Positions 60,501 to 64,000 of a stretch of DNA of 64,000 nucleotides are shown here, piece by piece. The notes under the pieces were generated by a model, which worked only from the letters and a program-made list of their open reading frames with translations, searched no databases and was not told where the DNA came from. This stretch comes from DATHZQ01 sp035458525 (GTDB lineage Bacteria > Actinomycetota > Acidimicrobiia > Spongiisociales > UBA5794). Both the position numbers and the translations under genes were made by a program. Within the stretch, counting starts at the first letter, position 1, and each line of letters begins with the position of its first letter. The stretch is from assembly GCA_035458525.1 (NCBI GenBank), contig DATHZQ010000007.1, forward strand, positions 1 to 64,000, given 5' to 3'.

Positions 60501-62050
60501 GGCCGCTCGTCGTCCCCGCGCTGGCCGCAGCCACCGCCGGCCTGTTCATCTCCTCGACCGGGGCGCCTGCGATACGTTGGGACATCCCTGCGTGGTTCGC
60601 AGCGGCCGCCGGGGGCGTGGCAGCCGTGGTGCTGGGTCTCGGTGCGGATGCAACCGCGTCGACCTGGGTACCGGTGGGTGCAGCGTGCCTGGTCGTTGCC
60701 GCACTGCGCCGAGTTCCCGCCCTGGCGATCATCGGGGTGGCACTCCTCCTGGGGGCCGCCTGGCTGGCCTCGCCCGCTTGGTTTGCGGTGGCGCTGGCGA
60801 CGACATCGCTTGCCGCCGGTTTCGCCGCGGCCCTCACCCCTGCGGCGCAGCAGCCGCTGCAGTGGGCATCGGCGCTGGCGGGCGGTGGTGCCTGGGCCTA
60901 CGCACTGGCGGCAGCGCAGGTCTCGTGGGAGTCCGCAACGGGTCTGACCCTGCTCGCCTCCGCCGGTCTCGCCGTAGCGGCGGGCGTTCTCGCCGTCAGG
61001 CACGGCGACGTCGCATGGTCGGCGAGCCGGCTGGGTCCCTGGTGTGCCGTCGCCGCCGGTGGCCTCACCGTGTCCTTGGTGTTCGCCGGCTTCGCAGCCT
61101 CGTCGCAGCTGTTCTGGCTGTCGACGGGTGCCCTCGTGGCGTGGTCGATTGCAGCCGCAAGGACGGCGACCGTTCTCGACGTCGATCCGCTGCGAGGAGC
61201 CGCAGTAGCGATGGGTACCGGCGCAGCAGGCGCCGCCGGCCTTGCCGCAGAGCTGACTGCGTTCGGCTGGGTGGTGCTGTCGATGTCCACTGCCTCGGCG
61301 CTGACCGTGCTCGCCCTCACGATATGGCAGCGCGACCCGGCCGCCCGCTGGGTTCGAGCTCTTGCGGCGGCAACGCTCGCCGTCGACGTAGCCGGACTGC
61401 TCCTTGCGACGCAGCTCCTGCCGGGCCGTTCCCCATTCGCACTCCTGATGCTCGGCGGTGCCGCCCAAGCGCTTGCGGCGGGCATCGTCACGGGCCGGGC
61501 CTTCTTCCTCAAAGCGGTGCCGGGTCTGGTGTTCGGGGCTTGGGTCCTCAACCTGCACGAGTCACTGTTCACAGAGGTGCAGTGGGTCAGCACGCCCGCG
61601 GCGCTGGCGATGCTGGCGATCGTCGAGATCGGCCGATGGGATCGGCGACGCACGGAGCAGGCGCCGGTGACGAGCGAGGAGCTGCGGCTCACCGAGCTCG
61701 CAGCCCTGGCACTGCTCGTCGGACCGGCACTGCTCCAGACCGTCTTGGTTGCGATTCCGTACGGCCTGCTCGCCATTGGCCAGGGCGTCGTCATTGCCAT
61801 CTGGGGTGCGGCAACTCGCGTGCGGCGACGGGTGGGCGCCGGGGGAGCGGCTGTCGTGTTGGGTGCGCTGCTGACCCTGGTGGTGCCGCTGGCGGCGTTG
61901 GTTCCCGAGGTCCGTGGGATCGCCCTGTGGGCCGCCCTCGGAACCTTGGGTGCGGTTCTCCTCGCAATTGCAGCCACGATCGAACAGACCCGCCGCAAGG
62001 TCGCCGAGTTCCGCACGACGTGGAACGAGGCAACTGCCGAATGGGAATGA
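57554..62050 (+). CDS. Giant polytopic membrane protein (1498 residues)
   Basis: An Ala/Val/Leu-rich protein with a cytoplasmic N-terminal segment, one helix pair near 28-66, a Pro/Ala-rich linker (about 120-165) and then an almost unbroken series of some 35-40 hydrophobic helices to residue 1470, ending in a charged tail. Short motifs recur, such as LGxxLLVG-type helix starts with GAWHWAWFGWG. It resembles, from memory, the very long actinobacterial membrane proteins annotated with an SCO7613 C-terminal domain, whose function is unknown. An alternative start, ATG 57584, loses 10 residues. Confidence 0.75.
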   Translation: MSETIGGRDMTHGLSASQPSLARPKRRWWPVPVAVLAGLLLGLSTGSEPLGVAVLFGVIAAIAVGSDASAAARRSSAQQIWAFLNDARNDRIIDVPTYTRLIDELRVRGHLVPEEVVGAAPEADDHRPVPATTAAPAVVAGAAAPAPAQASSPPVMPAPVRRVGSAFSATRRRVGALPSLQALRRFWTALVSDFAVQGLGSLGVLLVFTGTLGFVLFAFTEVGAGFRPAAEVTVPVVLAALSWFLYQRSARFVAAAMEFLAGAVTPVMALAAFVDGAPVPPDLDGAGLVAVLSATSLALAVGYAGVVRKRPTSPLRFLVAPLIWLAIGVLGFAIHAGTSAAQMALVTATAAGTPWLLGRMGTSPLATATKTITPLGLLVGYALTIVFALGEGGAPMPVVVAGAALLAAAEVLDPPLSTPWIVQAVVVVISVLVGLTAWPAGWVGVAAVAVFVALAERWGRCVGSRDAVTTMLAGAGAGLLAAATEPASLAVAAAAVSIWSHLRRVRPLPGAAVPTVIAAALAPAGLVIGLGSLLGIDAALLGAALTLAIASLAVRRWMNGDVFYAVWMPVATLVVVAVGAVAALGSGEGEMLIAAAMTMSVVPIAVSWLPAGGRIWLSAAMLSSAALLGAQSAHFAVQPQLLASAAVGVVLVVLGARRGDRSGGHVALVGHGVAGGAVAVATDLGIAAELMPQRWLLVVVLFAWAAGWLIEVAVGDEAPLARLFAGQQHAVAVISNAVLLLTLPVIAVLGVDLMSASTPVIVAITALAPLGVGYVVAGRRLPHRPLLQATLFGGGVALAVVAATLSATLDVLVSSDRSAMMISLGALILTVVAAPVRARRAWMEWIGWAATAPLAFVLSVSAGLEPGAWHWAWFGWGALVAVVAFAVDDLRNGQRAPGTLVAERRLLPPVVLGVVVAGVALMPAAAVPFAELYAPAIAAAALALVLALQLRLGAISGLAWLGGMVAAASLLEHGGWSLAADPWPLVVPALAAATAGLFISSTGAPAIRWDIPAWFAAAAGGVAAVVLGLGADATASTWVPVGAACLVVAALRRVPALAIIGVALLLGAAWLASPAWFAVALATTSLAAGFAAALTPAAQQPLQWASALAGGGAWAYALAAAQVSWESATGLTLLASAGLAVAAGVLAVRHGDVAWSASRLGPWCAVAAGGLTVSLVFAGFAASSQLFWLSTGALVAWSIAAARTATVLDVDPLRGAAVAMGTGAAGAAGLAAELTAFGWVVLSMSTASALTVLALTIWQRDPAARWVRALAAATLAVDVAGLLLATQLLPGRSPFALLMLGGAAQALAAGIVTGRAFFLKAVPGLVFGAWVLNLHESLFTEVQWVSTPAALAMLAIVEIGRWDRRRTEQAPVTSEELRLTELAALALLVGPALLQTVLVAIPYGLLAIGQGVVIAIWGAATRVRRRVGAGGAAVVLGALLTLVVPLAALVPEVRGIALWAALGTLGAVLLAIAATIEQTRRKVAEFRTTWNEATAEWE

Positions 62051-62085
62051 CCCGCCATCCGATCCGGAATTCATGACTTGACGAG

Positions 62086-62131
62086 CTTACGGTGTATGTG
62101 CGAGACTTACACCATACGCTTACACTGTATG
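62086..62131. promoter_or_regulatory. Three CTTAC direct repeats, possible operator
   Basis: CTTACGGTGTATG (62086-62098), CTTACACCATACG (62106-62118) and CTTACACTGTATG (62119-62131) share CTTAC....RTAYG in an unusually AT-rich stretch. They end 16 bp before the small membrane protein gene. A TTGACG lies at 62078. The elements also form partial inverted repeats (GGTGTATG with ACCATACG), as in TetR-type operators. Confidence 0.5.
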
Positions 62132-62147
62132 TTCACGAGGTTGAGTC

Positions 62148-62345
62148 ATGGAAGCCCGAATCGTTGAGATCGCAACCGTCGCCGGCCGGGTCTTGCTGCA
62201 CCCCGTCGTCATCGCCGTGGCGCTGCTCGCCGTACTTGCGCTGGCGACCGGTCTCGCCGGACGTCTGGCGGTGTTCATCGAAGACCTGGGACATCCAATT
62301 CCCGCTGAGCTGACCGAGCTGGCTGCGCGGACGAACGACCAATGA
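62148..62345 (+). CDS. Small single-pass membrane protein
   Basis: A 65-residue protein with one clear membrane helix (HPVVIAVALLAVLALATGLAG, about residues 18-38) and a short acidic tail. No family was recognised. It starts 16 bp after a repeat-rich control region and its stop lies 11 bp before the quinone oxidoreductase start, so the two are probably co-transcribed with the following DUF385 gene. Confidence 0.6.
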   Translation: MEARIVEIATVAGRVLLHPVVIAVALLAVLALATGLAGRLAVFIEDLGHPIPAELTELAARTNDQ

Positions 62346-62356
62346 GGAGAAGAACG

Positions 62357-63370
62357 ATGCAAACGATGCGCGACACCATGAGCGGCTATGTGCGAACCGC
62401 CTACGGCTTGCCACATGAGAACCTCGAGCTGGCCGAGCTCGAGATCCCGCCCGTTGACGCGGGCCAGGTGCTCATCGCCGTGCGGGCGACGTCGGTGAAC
62501 GCAGCCGACTGGCACATGCTCACCGGCACCCCATATCTGCTGCGGCTCGACCAGGGTCTGCGGCGGCCCAAGCATCCTCCGTTCGGGCTCGACGTCGCCG
62601 GCACCGTCGTCACCGTTGGAGCCGACGTCACGAACCTCGAGGTCGGTGATGAGGTGTTCGGGGAGGTGAACGGCTCGTACGCCGAGTATGCGATTGCGCG
62701 GGCGCGCAACGTGGTCCGCAAGCCGCGCAACGTGACGTTCGAGCAGGCGGCGGCGGTGCCCGTTGCTGGGCTGACCGCGCTGCAGGGGCTGCGAGATCAT
62801 GGAAGGCTCGAGCCGGGGCAACACGTGCTCATCAACGGTGCGTCGGGTGGCGTCGGCACGTTCGCCGTCCAGATCGCCAAAGCGCTGGGCGCTGAGGTGA
62901 CGGCGGTCGTGAGTACCGGGAATGCCGCAACCGCCACATCGCTTGGTGCGGACGACGTGGTCGACTACACCCAGGCAGATTTCGCCGACACGGCGCAGCG
63001 GTACGACCTGATCCTCGACAACGTCGGCAACCGGCCACTGGCGACCATGCGGCGCCTCCTCACCGACAGTGGCACGTACGTCATGGTCAGCGGGCCGAAG
63101 GGTCGCTGGCTGGGCCCGGTGCCGCGGATGCTGCGGGGAATGGTGACGTTCCTGCTGTCGAAGCGCACGTTCGGTTGGTTCGTGGCAAGGGCAGATCGAG
63201 ATGACTTGGTCTTCCTCGGCGAGCTGCTCGAGACAGGTCAGGTGACGCCGGTCATCGAGAGGACCTATCCGTTTGCGGAGCTGCCTGCGGCGCTCGCCCA
63301 CCTCGGCGAGGGCCACTCCCGCGGCAAGTCCGTCGTCAGCTTCGCTGCGCCAATCGACGAGGAGGTCTGA
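62357..63370 (+). CDS. Zinc-free quinone oxidoreductase (MDR superfamily)
   Basis: A 337-residue MDR protein closely similar to that at 56518: VRATSVNAADWHMLTGTPYLLRL, LDVAGTVVTVG, GDEVFGEVNGSYAEYA, then VLINGASGGVGTFAVQIAKALGAEVTAV. ATG 62357 is preferred because GAGGAG lies 7 bp before it; ATG 62342 overlaps the previous stop. It follows the small membrane protein gene and precedes a DUF385 protein, so F420- or NADPH-linked quinone chemistry is plausible. Confidence 0.88.
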   Translation: MQTMRDTMSGYVRTAYGLPHENLELAELEIPPVDAGQVLIAVRATSVNAADWHMLTGTPYLLRLDQGLRRPKHPPFGLDVAGTVVTVGADVTNLEVGDEVFGEVNGSYAEYAIARARNVVRKPRNVTFEQAAAVPVAGLTALQGLRDHGRLEPGQHVLINGASGGVGTFAVQIAKALGAEVTAVVSTGNAATATSLGADDVVDYTQADFADTAQRYDLILDNVGNRPLATMRRLLTDSGTYVMVSGPKGRWLGPVPRMLRGMVTFLLSKRTFGWFVARADRDDLVFLGELLETGQVTPVIERTYPFAELPAALAHLGEGHSRGKSVVSFAAPIDEEV

Positions 63371-63371
63371 C

Positions 63372-63743
63372 GTGCCGGTTCCGAAGTGGGTCGCCGGGAT
63401 CAACAAGCGATTCTTCAACAAACTCGAGCTGAAGCGAGGGGTCCGGCCCGTGCTCACGCACGTGGGACGTACGTCGGGCGAGGTGTTTCACACGCCGCTC
63501 GACGCCCACCCCGTCGACGGCGGCTTCATCTTCATCTGCATGTACGGCCCCGATTCGGACTGGGTGAAGAACATTCTCGCCTCAGGAACGGCGCACCTCA
63601 CCGTCGAGGATCAAGAGCTCGACCTGGATTCTCCGCGACTCATGACCATGGACGAGGCGCTGGAGCAGTTGCCCGACAGCGTCAAAATGCCGCCGTCATG
63701 GCTGAACGTCTCGGACTTCCTCCGAATGAGCGTCGCGGCCTGA
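63372..63743 (+). CDS. Deazaflavin-type nitroreductase family protein
   Basis: A 123-residue split-barrel protein from GTG 63372, directly after the oxidoreductase stop. RPVLTHVGRTSGEVFHTPLDAHPVDGG is the F420-binding signature of the DUF385 family, and DSDWVKNILASGTAHLTV follows. It is the third member in the window. Confidence 0.82.
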   Translation: MPVPKWVAGINKRFFNKLELKRGVRPVLTHVGRTSGEVFHTPLDAHPVDGGFIFICMYGPDSDWVKNILASGTAHLTVEDQELDLDSPRLMTMDEALEQLPDSVKMPPSWLNVSDFLRMSVAA

Positions 63744-63761
63744 TCGAGCGGGCGAGGCGCG

Positions 63762-64000
63762 TCAGGGGCTGAATCGTGCTGCTTCCTCGGCGAGGAAGGC
63801 GGTCACGTCGTCGTAGCGGAACTGCGCATCCTCTGCTGAGTTGCCGACGCAGGTGACCCCGAGGAAGCCGTGCGTGGGCATCGCCGAGAGCATGTGGAAC
63901 ACCGGTCCGACGAGTCGCACCTCGTCGAAGTGTTTGTCGTGGAGCAACGCCAACTCGATGAGGTCTTGGGGTGTCAGTGCTTCGAGCCCATCCACGGAGA
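63762..64000 (-). CDS. C-terminal fragment of PGM1-like ATP-grasp ligase
   Basis: The frame is open to the right edge, so only the last 78-79 residues are seen. DKHFDEVRLVGPVFHMLSAMP and GFLGVTCVGNSAEDAQFRYDDV match, from memory, the C-terminal domain of PGM1-type peptide ligases (VVFHML... LGLTAIG.S.EEA). The identification is tentative because the ATP-grasp domain lies outside the window. It converges with the DUF385 gene. Confidence 0.5.
   Translation of the reverse strand, partial: SVDGLEALTPQDLIELALLHDKHFDEVRLVGPVFHMLSAMPTHGFLGVTCVGNSAEDAQFRYDDVTAFLAEEAARFSP

Noticed and set aside
59635..62076. An 813-residue plus-strand Arg/Gly-rich frame within the giant membrane protein gene
   Set aside because: Out-of-frame translation with Arg-rich composition and no domain; the membrane frame has continuous helices.

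Overview
The window is about 64 kb of high-GC DNA. GTG starts are frequent, genes overlap by 1-4 bases in operons, lipoproteins have Thr/Asp-rich linkers, and there are three F420-type (deazaflavin) nitroreductase-fold proteins and a Scy/DivIVA-like coiled-coil protein. This points to an actinobacterium, possibly a member of the Acidimicrobiia; that placement is inferred and no rRNA is present to test it. The window looks chromosomal: mostly core and catabolic genes, no insertion sequences, no CRISPR array and no phage genes.

Layout. 1-290: tRNA-Asp and tRNA-Phe on the minus strand with stem-loops. 291-6849: a TolB-like lipoprotein, an alpha/beta hydrolase, acetyl-CoA synthetase, a pirin and a protease-like/TIR fusion. 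6862-13080: central carbon genes (glpD, a phosphohexomutase, fbaB, pckA). 13118-16252: a 1044-residue coiled-coil protein containing six tandem 40-residue repeats. 16262-38328: a large inositol / sugar-acid catabolic region. It holds iolB, iolC, a LacD-type aldolase, iolD, two Gfo/Idh/MocA dehydrogenases, an IolE-like TIM-barrel protein, an SMP-30 lactonase, two 2-hydroxyacid dehydrogenases, two SDRs, a ribose/fructose-type ABC importer and a LacI-family regulator. Five near-identical palindromes (consensus TTGGAACGTTCCAA) lie before the regulator, the SDR-iolC-aldolase operon, the seven-gene iolG-iolD operon, the transporter and a small ACT-like gene, so the region reads as one regulon. Inside it lie two damaged genes (an amber-interrupted PhnB-like gene and a frameshifted methyltransferase), and the transporter ATPase has lost its Walker A lysine.

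38329-43334: a sulfate-activation operon (fused ATP sulfurylase/APS kinase plus a CysQ-like phosphatase) behind a structured leader, then an alpha-glucan phosphorylase with a cre-like operator. 43369-51107: assorted single genes (SRPBCC, DUF427, acyltransferase, aminotransferase, a small TIR protein, a P-loop kinase, a Ddn-like protein, membrane proteins and a membrane-anchored adenylate cyclase). 51124-52814: a divergent pair made of an alkylmercury-lyase (MerB)-like gene and a sigma-70 factor, with a perfect palindrome between them. 52926-64000: SRPBCC, a secreted protein, an EamA transporter, F420-type proteins, two paralogous quinone oxidoreductases on either side of a 1498-residue membrane protein, and the end of an ATP-grasp-like gene at the edge.

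The most notable signal is the MerB-like gene. Its frame contains an in-frame TGA exactly where MerB has the catalytic Cys159. The frame then continues to the family's normal length, and a 6-bp hairpin with a GGUC loop sits 19 nt after the TGA. This is the geometry of a bacterial SECIS and suggests a selenocysteine-containing organomercurial-lyase homologue.
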